DNA of 64,000 nt from Cubamyces lactineus (lineage: Eukaryota > Basidiomycota > Agaricomycetes > Polyporales > Polyporaceae), in contig JACDTU010000001.1 in the NCBI GenBank assembly GCA_022376465.1, positions 744,001-808,000 on the forward strand. The letters run 5' to 3'. Within the stretch, counting starts at the first letter, position 1. Every line of letters begins with the position of its first letter. Below are positions 20,947 to 35,000 of the stretch, one piece after another. The notes below the pieces were generated by a model, which saw only the letters and a program-made list of their open reading frames with translations, searched no databases and was not told the DNA's origin. Position numbers and translations under genes: made by a program.

Positions 20947-22614
20947 ATGAAGCTCTCTGCCGCCTTCTCTGTTCTCGTTGCTCTCATACCGTGTGCCCTT
21001 GCGCAGTCTCCAGAATGGGGCCAATGTGGCGGTATCGGTTGGACTGGTGCTACGACGTGCGTTGCTGGTACCGTCTGCACGGTCATCAACCCGTACTACT
21101 CTCAGTGTCTGCCCGGAAGCGTAAGTGGGCTGTATAAACATTAGGGCGGGCGGGCCTCAGGGCATACGCATACCATACTCACCTGTGACATAGGCATCCT
21201 CCTCGCCTACGACCACACCGACCGGACCGACATCAACGACGACGAGCACTACCTCTCCGACTGCCAGCGGTCTCCACACGCTCGCCAAGGCAGCTGGGAA
21301 GCTCTACTTTGGTACTGCGACGGACAACCCTGAGCTGTCTGACACTGCCTACGTCGCCAAGCTTGATGACAATAAGGAGTTCGGCCAAATTACGCCCGGT
21401 AACAGCATGAAATGGGTGCGTACGACAGTAGATCGCCTGTGTGTGCACGACACTGACGAGATGATCATAATAGGATGCAACCGAGCCTACACGGGGATCC
21501 TTCACGTTCTCAGGAGGGGACGTGATTGCCAATTTGGCCAAGCAAAACGGCCAGCTGCTCCGGGGGCACAACTGCGTTTGGTACAACCAGCTCCCGAGCT
21601 GGGTCGCAAACGGTCAGTTCACCGCAGCGGATCTCACGGACGTCATTCAGACCCACTGTGGTACCCTGGTTGGACATTACAAGGGCCAAGTGTGAGTAAC
21701 TTGAGGCGTACCTGCGAAAAGCTTGTACTAACAATGACACCATAGTTGTACGTTTGTCGCATGTTCCTAGTAAGTTATTGCGTACTGATGCTTTCTCTGA
21801 AGATTCCTGGGACGTGATCAACGGTCAGTAATAGCCTCACATTGACCGCCGATAACAACGCTGATAAACGTCCCGTAGAACCGTTCAACGACGATGGCAC
21901 CTGGCGCTCAGACGTGTTTTACAACACCCTTGGAACGGACTACGTTCCTATCGCCCTGAAGGCGGCACGGGCTGCAGACCCAGACGCCAAACTGTACATC
22001 AACGACTACAACATTGAGCAAGCCGGTCAGTTCCTTACTTCATGATACTCTTTCTCGTGCCCGCTTCTCACATCCTGCGTAGGTGCCAAAGCAACTTCCA
22101 TGCTTAACCTTGTCAAGCAACTGCAGTCCGATGGTGTACCCATCGATGGCGTCGGCTTCCAGTGCCATTTCATCGTCGGCGAGATTCCGGGCACCTTCCA
22201 GCAGACGCTCGAGCAATTCACCGCCCTCGGCGTTGAGGTCGCCATCACGGAACTCGATATCCGCATGACGCTCCCCTCGACGGACGCCCTGCTTGCTCAG
22301 CAACAGAAGGACTACCAGACCGTAGTCGAGGCATGCATGAACGTTGAGGGCTGCGTCGGTATCACGATCTGGGATTGGACGGACAAGGTAGGCTCCATGT
22401 GATGCCCTAGAAATCTGCCGTGAAGGTACTCACGCAGCCGCCCTAGTATTCTTGGGTTCCGTCTACATTCTCGGGACAAGGCGCGGCATGTCCATGGGAT
22501 GAGGTGAGAGGATTACTCTATACCTGCTAGTTGATGATCGCTCACTAGCCTTCTATTATTTAGAATTTCAACAAGAAGCCTGCATACAGCGGCATTGTGG
22601 CGGCTCTGGCTTGA
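20947..22614 (+). CDS. Endo-1,4-beta-xylanase, CBM1-GH10 (copy A), 398 aa
   Basis: Exons 20947..21120, 21194..21415, 21474..21691, 21746..21747, 21803..21823, 21879..22025, 22083..22387, 22447..22503, 22564..22614. Signal peptide about residues 1-19 (cut after CALA). A family 1 cellulose-binding module at 20-56 has four Cys and Trp/Tyr ([12 protein letters not shown]...YYSQC), followed by a Ser/Thr/Pro linker. The GH10 catalytic domain starts near [14 protein letters not shown]. The acid/base Glu is in WDVINEPF (about 213) and the nucleophile Glu in ITELDIR (about 318). It hydrolyses internal beta-1,4 xylosidic bonds of xylan outside the cell. The exon at 21746 is only 2 nt and is required to read Q-V-Y-S-W. 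Paralog of 24390..26026, which has the opposite orientation; the two share all intron sites except the last. Confidence 0.95.
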
Positions 22615-22988
22615 GCACAGGTGACATGCGATGCCGTTGACGCTCAACACGTTCGGGGAACGTGCTATGTCTCAGCCTGGAGTTGTCTATTCGATTATCA
22701 ATATCGGAATGCATCGGGCGTTTCGTATGGCGAATTTGGTGGCCTGGGAGCCTGATGCACGATCGTTCACGTGGACCCACAACGAGCATGTCCCAATGTT
22801 TCATCAATGCGCTCGCGAAGCTCGAGTGCTTAGCGGGAGGGCGTGTAGCGCGATGATGTCTGAGTGAGAGACATACCCCTGACATAACGTTATTTGAATC
22901 CACATAGGGTCCGTCCAGTATAAGTAGGGCTGCGTGAACGTGATGGACTGCTGCCTCATCTCACCCCTCTCCGCTTCAGGATACCACG
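22615..22988. other. Intergenic, 0.37 kb
   Basis: Between xylanase A and the SDR gene. It includes a TATAAG at 22919..22924, 65 nt before the SDR ATG. Nothing else is recognisable. Confidence 0.5.
22919..22924 (+). promoter_or_regulatory. TATA-like box of the SDR gene
   Basis: TATAAG 65 nt upstream of ATG 22989, the same spacing as in front of xylanase A. Confidence 0.4.
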
Positions 22989-24231
22989 ATGTCCACTAGA
23001 CCCTTGTTGATCGTGGCTGGCATTGGCAATGGAACAGGTTCGTCACTGCATTGCCTACAGTCCACTGCACCCGTAACGACCTTCGTGGTTAGGGACTGGT
23101 GCGGCTACTGCGTGCGTAGGCACTTGCAGGGAAGTTCGGATTGAATGGCCTGTATGCTCACTCGTCTACCAGACGCGTTTTCTCCAAGCAAGGATATCGC
23201 GTTGCTCTGATTGCTCGCAACGCAGAGTACCTCAAGAATCTTGCTGATGAGCTCACCAGTGCCGGTGCTGAAGTGGGTGGATCATCCACTTCTCCTTGGC
23301 ATTGGTCCAAATGCACGATCACTGATGAGGATACCACAGGCGGCTGCATTCCCTGTCTCGGAATACACCTACGAGGCGATATCGAATATATGGGATACAA
23401 TTATGCAGCATCGGTGGCAGTCCAAAGAGCCTTCTGAGCTGCGCGTCGCCTTGTGGAACGTCGGCGTGAACGTCTTCGGCTCATTCCTCAACATTACAGA
23501 GAAGGACATCCAAGCGTCCCTGGAAGTGCACGTTACTGCGGGATTCGCGTTCTCGCGCAAGGCAGTCCTTGCACTCAAGGAGAATGCGTTGGACGCTAAT
23601 GGATCTAGGGGAACGATCTTGTTCACTGGGGCCACGGCGAGCGTGCGCGGAAACGTGTTTACCAGCGCGTTCGCGGCGGGCAAGTTTGGCATCAGGGCCT
23701 TGAGTCAAAGTCTGGCGAAGGAGTTCGGGAAAGAGAATATCCACGTGAGTCTCGACATTGTTGATGAATCAATTGAATTGACATCCCGCTGCTAGGTCGC
23801 ACATGTGTGTACACCCTTTCGTCGTTCCATTAGTTTTCGGGCTTACGCTTGTGTTGCATCCAGGTAATCATAGACGGCAGTATGTACAGGTAACGACCTT
23901 ACGGCCTGCTGCTCTTGACTTACCAGTGGGTACGCCAGGTATCCTGACCGATCTATCACTCTCTCGCCGTCCGGGTGAAGTCGGAGAATCTTGGAAGGCC
24001 AATCCAGACGTGCACTTGAACGCGGAGAGCATCGCGAAGGTGACGAAAACGCCCCTATCCACATCAGAAGATGTAGCTGACACCTGTATACCAGTCCTAC
24101 CTGTATTTGGCGCAGCAAGATCGATCTGCATGGACTTGGGAACTTGATCGTAAGTTATCAGTACACGGCCTCAGAGGACTGAACCAGAACCGCCGTTGCA
24201 TGTAGTCCGACCTGCGCACGAGAAGTGGTGA
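22989..24231 (+). CDS. Short-chain dehydrogenase/reductase-like protein, 259 aa
   Basis: Exons 22989..23037, 23093..23111, 23173..23272, 23340..23744, 23796..23804, 23864..23879, 23939..24039, 24095..24149, 24206..24231; all phases close. The N-terminal Rossmann dinucleotide motif is GIGNGTGTGAATA, then RVALIARNAEYL. The NAG position reads WNVGVN. In the active-site segment TGATASVRGNVFTSAFAAGKFG the usual Tyr of YxxxK is Phe while Lys is kept. The C-terminal part (HVIIDG, then SYLYLAQQDRSAWTWELDLRP) matches a fungal SDR subgroup with this end. Activity as a classical reductase is therefore doubtful; the substrate is unknown. Two exons are only 9 and 16 nt. It sits between two inverted xylanase copies, but nothing links it functionally to them. 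Confidence 0.87.
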
Positions 24232-24389
24232 AGCATAGCCTATACACCGTCATCTCCGAGAGCTATGGCGAGACACGAGTACCAGATGGGGCCGATTGAA
24301 TGATGTTGTAAGAATCCTGTATTCCCAAGAAAGCAGTATGTGTACAAATAGATACAATTGTGCAAAAGAAAACCTCTGACTCCCTAAAA

Positions 24390-26026
<1,637 letters not shown>

Positions 26027-27192
26027 TTTGTCGTCGTCGAGTGGCTCTCCCGGGTCGGTGTCGTCGTTTCCGTCGATGCCGAGAGACTTGGCAGCACCCC
26101 CTCGCTTTATACCCCTCCACCGCCGTGAGTCCACATTGCCACATTGCCCATCCCCGTGGCCACGACCAGCAGGAGCAGGAGCGGAACATCGTCGATGAAA
26201 CAATCGGCACCCGCGCACTATTCTGACAGCGTTCCAAAAGATATCTCACCCGCGCGAATTCGAGAATCGTCACCTGCGAGCAGTCAGCGATGGACAGCTG
26301 GCGGGGTAGGCGTGTGGGCTATGCGGTATCGGCCCTCCCGGGGCCGCTCTCGTGATCGTCGAGGAGAGGTGCGTGCACGGCTGCGACACAACAGTGCACG
26401 CCGGGCAATTTTCGGGCACATTGCGCTCGGTGAACGCGCCCGCAGGGCATGATCACAGGACGATGCTCGGTGTAATGCGCTGGCGGCTCGCAGGCGACCT
26501 GATGTTGCTTGTTCCAAAAATACCTGCGGGGGGAGAGGCACATCAGCGTAGAGAAGCACACGGCAAAGCTCGTATGTTTTCGCGCGTCCAAAGAAGGCGA
26601 ACACCTACCCAGAATACCCTGGCCGCGCGGGTCCCAAGAGAGGGCGGAAATGTCGAGAACGACGCACCGTGTAAAGTCGAGGAAAGTCCGGCTCGCAGAA
26701 GTCGGCGACACGGAGGCAGGTCGCGAGGACAGCCCGGTAGGTAAACGGAAACACCTATCCATTGGAGGTCGTGCGTGGACCACATATCAAACATGGTGTG
26801 CGGACGCAGTGAGAACGAGATGGAAAAATGAGCGGCCAACAGCGGTGGGAAGCAACAGGATGGGAAGAATGATGACGGCCAGGAACGGAAGCGATGCATC
26901 GTTATGTACACATGTGCAGAGTCGTGAATGAAGGTCTAGGAAGTGAGCCGGAGAGATAAATCAGGGGGGAGCCAAACCGTATGTGCATGGGGCAGAGACG
27001 AGCAGGATCGGTCAAACTATGGGTATTCCGTAAGGTATGCGGTGGTGCGTGCGCGTTCGAGCATGAAGACGGTCATTACTGTGGATGCTGCTTTTACAAT
27101 GTACTCCGATGTTATATCGTCGACGAAGCGGGTAACCGGGCCTGGTATGTCCGATGCTCTATCCAGTGTCCGTGTCGCAGTCCGATGCATGT
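26027..27192. other. Intergenic, 1.2 kb, xylanase B promoter side
   Basis: Between the xylanase B start and the 3' end of the Ca2+-ATPase gene, both minus. No supported coding sequence. Confidence 0.5.
26106..26111 (-). promoter_or_regulatory. TATA box of GH10 xylanase gene B
   Basis: Minus-strand TATAAA 80 nt upstream of ATG 26026. Confidence 0.55.
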
Positions 27193-30100
27193 CTATGTCG
27201 GTCGCGCAACGGCGCCCCAGCGTTGCATGATAGGATCGTCGGGCTTGGTGTCGGGATGGATTTGTATTTTACCTTCCCAGAGGGCGGCCGAAGACTTGGA
27301 CGGGTCAAACTGTGCTGGATTCGACAGCCCGCTTGGTGATTGCGGTGCCCATCCAGCGCCGATAGAGGATGCAATGAGAGTAGGAACCATAGTCATAATT
27401 GACGGACTGCACGATAATCCTGTCAGCTCAGCGCTATGCAAGGTAGTAAGGGCGAAACTTACAGTGCGACACGGGCCTCAGGAGCTAGGCGAGCATTGCG
27501 GCTCTTACCGACATACGAGGACGCGCGCATACGGCCTCCACGCACGTGCGAGAATGTGCTGAGGTTGTCTCGAACAAGCTTAATCGCAGAGTTCCAGTCA
27601 GCCTCGGGCCGCGTCGTCGGGAGAACCTCCGGGTTAGGCAGGAGACGAATCTTGATGAAGAACCGCTCGACGGGGCCGTTGGGAATACACCGGATCAGAG
27701 CACCCAGAGGAATAGACACAAAGCCCAGAGCAAGAGAGATACCCCACTCGCGACCGCCGATGCGGGTCACTTGGAAGGCGGCGCCACCGACGAAGACGAT
27801 GAGGACCTGAACCGCGATCTCTGCGAAACAGGAGGATTTGAGCTACACAAACCAGCAACGCAACATACACACTGACCGATTAGGGTGATACCCATGAAGT
27901 AGTAGTTCTTCGTGATGCCTTCAAAGACGTTGAGGCGGTTATCGAGGCGACGGGAGTTCAGCGAATTGAATATCTGCGCGAACACGAAAATATTGAACAC
28001 AAGAGTCTGCACGATCGCATCGTTGTGCTTCTGCGTCGTGGAGTCGGAAGAGTGGTGCTGGCCGAGAATCCTGGCGCCGAGGAAGTGGAAGATTAGCGTG
28101 ATGGCGGTCTGGTACGCGGATTGTCCGATTATTTGCTTGTACATATCGACAGAGAACAGCGGCGCGGTCTTCTTGTCCGGCTTACGGTCTAGGAGTTGGG
28201 GTGTCGCAGGGTCGGTTGCGAGAGCGAGAGCGGCGAAGGTGTCCATAATGATATTGATCCAGAGCAGCTGCACCGCCGAAAGGACGGATTCCTCCTGTAC
28301 GGAGGCCACAGCAGAGACAAAGGTGATCAAGACGGCGGTGACGTTCGTCGAGATCTGGAACTGCAAGAACTTGCGCACTGCGTCGTTGACGCAGCGGCCC
28401 CACATGATAGCCTTCACGATTGATGCAAAGTTGTCGTCCATAAGGATGATGTCTGAGGCCTCCTTGGCGACTTCGGTGCCAGCGATGCCCATCGAGAAGC
28501 CGACGTCAGCGGTCTTGAGCGCGGGTCCGTCGTTCGTGCCGTCACCAGTGACACCGACGATCTCGCCAAGAGAACGCAGCGTCTCCACAAGGAGCTTCTT
28601 ATCTTCGGGAGACGAACGAGCGAGTACCTGTAGGCGCGGGACAACATCCAGCAGATCCTGGCGTTCAAGCTGCCTGAAGATCGGGCCTTCCATTATAATG
28701 CCTCCAGCGGTGTAAATCCCGCATTGGAGCGCAATTGAGCGGGCCGTCAGCACGTTGTCGCCGGTGCACATCTTCACAGTAACGCCGGCCTTATGGCAGT
28801 CCGCAACAGCCTCCCGGACGCCCGGACGGAGCGGGTCCTCGATACCCGTGATAGCAATCAATGTCAAGTCGCGTGCGAGGTCGGCATACGGCACCTAATC
28901 CAACCCGTTAACGTGAGCTCGCACCGCAAAGGAAGTTTGAACTAACCTCGTCAATGGACTCGGCATGCACACCCGGAGGCGGCCACGACTCAAAGTCGCG
29001 GTAGCAGAGAGCGATCGTCCGAAGGGTCTGGTTCGCATAGAAGATGATAGTGCGCGAGATATTGTCACGAGACAACTCGTCAAGCTCCCTAGTCTCCACG
29101 TCCTTGTCGGCGGAACCCCGCTCGACAACGACGTGACGGCTGCAGTTCTTGGTGAGAATCTCGCTCGCACCCTTCAGATAGACGCGGTAGCTCCCGCCAG
29201 GCAGGCGGACGACGACGCCCATCGCCTTGCGCTCGCTCGAGAACGGGATCATCTGTACGATGTCTGCGGACTCGCGCGTCTCCTTGTAGTCCGCCCACCC
29301 GTTCTCCTTCGCGAACTTCAGCAGCGCAGTCTCGGTCTTACTCCCGACGAAGACCTTCTTGTCGGTCTCTGGGTCCGTGTCCTCAAACGCAGTTGAATTG
29401 ATCGCGATCGCCTGGTTGAATAGGTCCCGGAGGGCAGGTGAGAGCGTGTCGTTGAGCTGCTCCTGATCGATCGAGAAGTCCTCTGCGTGCTTCCGCGCGT
29501 GCGCATTCTTCACACCCGGCTCCTCGTTTGCGTTCGTGCGCGCCTGGTTATCCTCCAGCCTGTGTACAAACTTGCAGTGAATGCCGATGGAGCCCGCGAC
29601 GACGGTCATCGCGTTCTGGGTGAGCGTGCCCGTTTTGTCGGTGCAGATAACGGACGCGTTCGCCATAGTCTCACAAGACCCCAACACGCGCACGAGGAGG
29701 TTCTCCTTCGTCATACGCTTCGTCGCGAATGCAAGAGCGAGCGTAACGGCGAGCGGCAGACCTAGCGGATAGAATGTCAGTCAGGGTGCGAACACGAGGT
29801 CAGAACGGGGGCACAAACCTTCTGGCACGGCCACGACGATGAGGGTGACGGAGATGATAAGAATCTGGACAAACGCAATGCCCCATTGACTGGGTGTACG
29901 GTCTGGATTGTGCGTGCCCAATTGCACGAAGAACCTGATCATGAGCGCGGTGAATAGGATGAGGCCCGCGGCGCTGCCCAGCTTCGCAATCAACTCCGCC
30001 AGGTTGTTCAACTTGATCTGTAACGGCGTGTTTTCCGCGTCTCCGCGAAGAGCTGCGCCACCGAGATGTCAGTGCCATGTAACTTACGGAATAACTTACC

Positions 30101-32049
30101 GCGCAGAACGTACCCATCATGATGCGGCCGTTGAAGCTCCGCGTGCCAACCGCAATCACCACATAGCTCCCATATCCTTCAAGCACTTTGCTCCCGCTGA
30201 TCATGAAGCAGTCGGTATGCTTCAAGTGGTCCCCTCCTCCGGATCCTTCGCTGCCCGAGGCACCTTTGAGACAGTCCTCGTACGGCAATTTCTTAATCGC
30301 GTCCGATTCTCCGGTCGCGCCAGACTCGTCGCACTTGACGTTGTGCCCAGAAAGGAAGACTCCGTCGCAGGGAACGATTTCACCGGGCTCCACCAGCGCG
30401 ACATCTCCCACAACAACCTCCTTGATGTCGATGACCATTTCCACGCCATCACGAATAACCTTGACGCCACGCTCCTCCTTCTTCTCATTGAGGCTTTGGA
30501 ACTGGCGCTCTTTCTGCCAGTCGTTGATGGAACCCACCATGACCTGAATGACCGATGATAAGCGGCCGCGACGGTTTGCAAAAGAATAAGTACACATACG
30601 ACAATGGCGATGGCGACAATAATAGCCACGCCTTCAACCCAGTCCACTGGAGGCTCGCCGGCAGGCCGAGTGGTGCCGAAATCTTGGAAGAAGCCGAGAG
30701 CGAGGGAAACAACAGCGGCGATGGAGAGGAGAACCTGTGGTAACATATAAGTATGTGAGGCGCAGCAGGGCTCTGAGAATACGTACCAGAACTTTGTCCT
30801 TGAGCGCGAGCCACATCAATTCAAGCAATGACTTCGTCTTGCGCGTCGGAAGCGTGTTCTCGCCATAGACGCGTCGACGGTCTTGAAGAGTGGCTGTATA
30901 TGTCGGCCCATCCTGATCGTCAGCCCCAGCCACCGAACTTGCTTCAGAGATAGGGGCGCCACCGCTTTCCTCGCCGCCGGGACCGGTGACGACGAGTTTC
31001 GGTACATCGCCGGCGGTGGTCTCGGCGTGCCGGTCGTGGCGCTGCGACGCGCCTGTGCCCGCCCCAGGTTCATTGCCGGTGCCAGGTCGCCCGTCAGAAT
31101 CCATATTGGGCGCGAACGACGCGTGATGCGACGCGTCGTTGGCCTTGGTGAGAGCTTTCCTGCCCAACCCGCGCTTCTTGTTCGTCCCCAGGCCCCTGAG
31201 AAGGCCGCGCTCACCTCCCATGTCCCGCAGCATGTCCATGTTCTTGGGATCCACCAGAGAAGCAAGGCGGTAGGGCTTGAAAGGGAACGGGCCCGCATCG
31301 ATAGCTTCGTCCTGCGCCAGGTCTACCGCAGGACGAGGCCCTGCAGCCTGGTCCTCCGTGTGACTGTCATTCCCACCCTTGCCGGAATGCGTCGTGTCAT
31401 CGTCGAGCTTAGGTCTACTCATTGAACGCGAGCGCATTGTCGTGCCGTCCACATCAGACGCGCCGTCATAGTGTGTTTGAGTCGGTGATACGATGGTGCT
31501 GGCATCTCCACCCGTGTGTTGCGGCGTCAAAGGTTGCAAAGTAATGCTGTGCGAGTCGGGTTCTGTACCCTCTGTGCTCCCTTCCATGGAGCTGGCGAAG
31601 CTGCCCTTCCGTCTGTGCTGATAGCCGTAGGTGGGGCTCAAGAGGTTCAATGACGACATACCACTCTTCTCGTCCGGCCTGTTGTCGCGCAGTGCGAGCG
31701 TGGTCGGCGGCGGTGCGAAATGCACTGAACTCTGTGTCGAGAGTGTGGGGGAAGGCGGGACATGCGTGTCTGTTGAACTGATGATGCTTGGAGAGGGGGA
31801 CCCCGGTGATAAAGACGGGGTGTAAGGGTGAGCATCGAGTGAAGTCCGGACGTTGGTTGGGACGGTGAGGGGCGAGAGATGAGACGCCGAGGGTGGCGAA
31901 CGTGGCTGGGATGCTGCCGAGGGCGACAATGCGCCAGGTTCAGGGGAGGAGAAAGGGTTGTCTACGCGGTCGTCATGAGGGTCGTGCAGGTTTGAGGTGG
32001 AAGAAAGGTCTGTAGTGACGATGGAGGGAATGTCGGGGGGAGAGGACAT
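27193..32049 (-). CDS. PMC1: P-type Ca2+-transporting ATPase (PMC1/PMCA type), 1488 aa
   Basis: Exons 30787..32049, 30600..30734, 30114..30543, 29819..30052, 28947..29761, 27877..28894, 27463..27820, 27193..27406; phases all match. A long disordered Ser/Pro-rich cytosolic N-terminus (~370 residues) is followed by the cation-ATPase N-terminal domain (VYGENTLPTRK) and helices M1-M2. Next come the actuator domain (DESGATGESDAIKK), M4 with the calcium-binding PEGLPLAVT, and the phosphorylation site CTDKTGTLTQN (Asp about 729). The hinge is GDGTNDGPALK; helices M5-M10 follow. The pump exports Ca2+ at the plasma membrane or vacuole; in yeast Pmc1 loads the vacuole under calcineurin control. The C-terminus (ALWEGKIQIHPDT) matches fungal PMCA tails. 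The long N-terminus resembles other filamentous-fungal PMCAs. Confidence 0.95.
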
Positions 32050-35000
32050 GATGCGAGCGTATGTTAGTGGGAGAGAGCGGTGAAAGCGGAGAGGAGGATG
32101 GAAGGGATGAAGACGGGCGCGGAGAGAGGAGGTTCGGACATGAACTGGATTGGAGGAGGGATCGTTTTATGGACTGCACAAGTTCGAACTAATGGAATCT
32201 CAGATCTGTACAGCCTCTCTTGGCGCTTACTTATCGGCGCCTATTTAGATTCCGCCCCGCAAAGGCTTGCGGCCAACGCACGGCCTCCTCGCAGTCTCTC
32301 TCACACCGATGTCAATAATCTCCTCGCTCACGCTCCGTCCATGGTGTTGTCTCGTTGCGATGCCATTCTAGTACCCTCGTAAGCCATGGCACCGACGCGC
32401 GTGAAATCCTTGTTCCAACCCGAACACAGACAAACCGACTTGGCCCTTATATGGGTCTCCATGTGCGCCCAGCACAGTCTTGGCTACAGCCTCTATAACC
32501 CTTCATTCGGCCTTTTCCCCCTCGCGTACTCAGAAGACATACATCTTCGACTAGGCCGGTGCGTATTGTGTTCGCATCGTTGTAGCGACCTGTGTGTATT
32601 CTCCCAAGGGTTGCGATGAATGCTCGGCGATCGTCCTACCATGCACCCTACCCTCGGATGGAGTGCACGAGTGGATCTTCGACGTATCTCTCGTCCATCC
32701 CTCCGCGATCGTCTCCAAGACGTCCGTCCTTGGCAAAGCTAGGCTCGCTCTCGGCATTCCATCGGTAGCTAACCGTCGAGAGCGTTCCAGTGTCTCGCTG
32801 CCCAGACCGATGACGACTATATCCTGCCTCCTATCCACTTCTGTATACACATCTCCCTATCCGGGGCCCTTGTCAGATCATGTCATTGCTCACTGCATCG
32901 ATTGATCATCGCAGGTCTCGGATTTCTACCAATGCATTGCGGTAGAGTATCCAAGTATAACTGTATGTATATCAGTGAGCCACGGTCCATATTCTGAACT
33001 TACTACTCAATTCGCAAACTTTACCTGAATGCGCAGAAGCTGAGATGCTGTAATCTCGCAGCATCCTCCACGATGCATAGTAGGTGCATTCAATGCTCTA
33101 TGTTGGATCTATGCATCCCCATAGTGGATCATGCGCTGTGCGTGCGATCTGCCTTCCTTAAGCATCGTCTGTTCAGCTTCAGATTCACTGCTCCCAAATA
33201 ACGCCCACTACGGCTCTTCACCCGGCGAGGTTTGCGTGCCCGCTGAATCCTGATGTCACCGCCATCTCCCATCCCACACTGCCAAAGAGATGGTCTTCTT
33301 GCATCTATACACTGGCATGTATAGACGTCCGCAACATCTCGGGTACCTGATAATTCTGGCTCTCCTCATCTGACGATGCTGCGCAGACTCCGATATGCCT
33401 CCACTGCTCGGTGCTCATAATGACGTGCTGTCCTAGGGTTAACGAAAGAACGGTAAGCTCCTGCTCACGCGTCTCTTCGTCTCCGCATTCTGCCCCACAA
33501 GTGACTCCTAGCGTCCCACATCCAAACCCTACTGGGCTCCTACTCAAGAAGAACTTTCCAAGAAAGGTAGGGACATCTGCCGCGGCGCCACCACCGCGAC
33601 AGTGACCGCCCACTTGCGGCTCGCAAGACTAACGGTGGACCAGTGGACCGCATACTTCGCCGTGGCCGGGCGGTCAATACACACATAGTTTCTGGTTCAG
33701 TTGTGCGGTCCGACAGAACGTCGGATCGCGGGATACCGTCACGGTCAGTGATGTTGGGTTACCAGGAACGCAACCGGTTGGTGCAGATTGCCTATATGAG
33801 CATATGAACGATAATGATTCGGTCCACGTCCACGCCAGATACCGTAATATATATATGTCGTGTTCAGAACATCCGTGCTTGCGCGGCAGGGACCTGCCGC
33901 AGCTGCCAATTCTAGATGTCACACACGGCGGCTGCGCTAGCCCGGGAACACCATCTGGATTTTGCTATGCGTCCGAGTCTGTGCCTAGAACGTCTCCTTG
34001 ACTCGTACGCTGGTTTAGTAGTTACCCGGGGGTAAGTCTTCTACAAGAATGTACCTGTCCGAGACCACTTTTGACACACCCATACGAGCAGATGCAGATT
34101 ATCTCCACAATCAGCCTGAGATTGGACGCTGGGATGAGCGGGCATGAACCCACCCTTCGGTAAGTTACGAGTATCCTAGCACTTGGCTTGTGGGGTCGAG
34201 GCGAAGCCTGACTTCCAAGTTCTAACGCGGCTTGATGTCATATATCATCCCAGCCTTGCAGTGCTACACCGGTCGCTCTACTGCGCTCGTGGCTGATACT
34301 CAGTAAGTAAGTACTACATTACAACGACAACGAAGACGTTCGTCGCATCTTTCCAGGGACACCCTATTCCCCTCGATGACCGCCGCCGTCGCATACTACT
34401 TATACGCTATACGCGGCGCGCTTCGCAATGTATGACTCCCTTGATGCCCCCGTCTGCGCGCTCGGCACATTTACCGCACACCTTCCCATCCCGGCTACTC
34501 CGACTTCTTAGGTGCAGCAAACCACACACCCAAGGAGCGTGCGGCACCGGCACCGCAGGTCTGGCGCATCTACCTCACTGCCTGACCCTGACAATGGCAG
34601 CAGCCCAAATACCGGTAGCCTACAAAACTCCAGCGATACGCCCAGACGTTACTTAGCCCCTTCCACTACAAGTCCCAGCGGCACGACAGCGTATACTGTG
34701 CCGTCTAGCGCCATGCTGACGCCATGGCACAGTACCAGAAGCCACCTCGTCGATTCTATCACGTTCAAGGTTCGCACTGGTCTCGAGCTAGATCGGAGAG
34801 CCTGACTCGGGATTCGAAGAGTACAGGACCCTGTACTGTGGGGGACCGGACACCTGCATGGTGGACGCCAGTGGGACGAGTTACGGGGAAGATCTGAGTG
34901 GACAGTCTCGAATGTGCACGCGGAGGAGGCCCATCGGCCCGGCTCCACTTCACTTCGCTGATAGCTGGCTACTGTATACAAGTCTTGTTGCACTGAGCAC

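Noticed and set aside
34128..34254. Possible tRNA with a GGTTCATGCCC box
   Set aside because: The outer stem could pass for an acceptor stem, but no A box, D-arm or anticodon arm of normal size fits, and the T-loop would have six bases. Kept only as a structured-segment observation.
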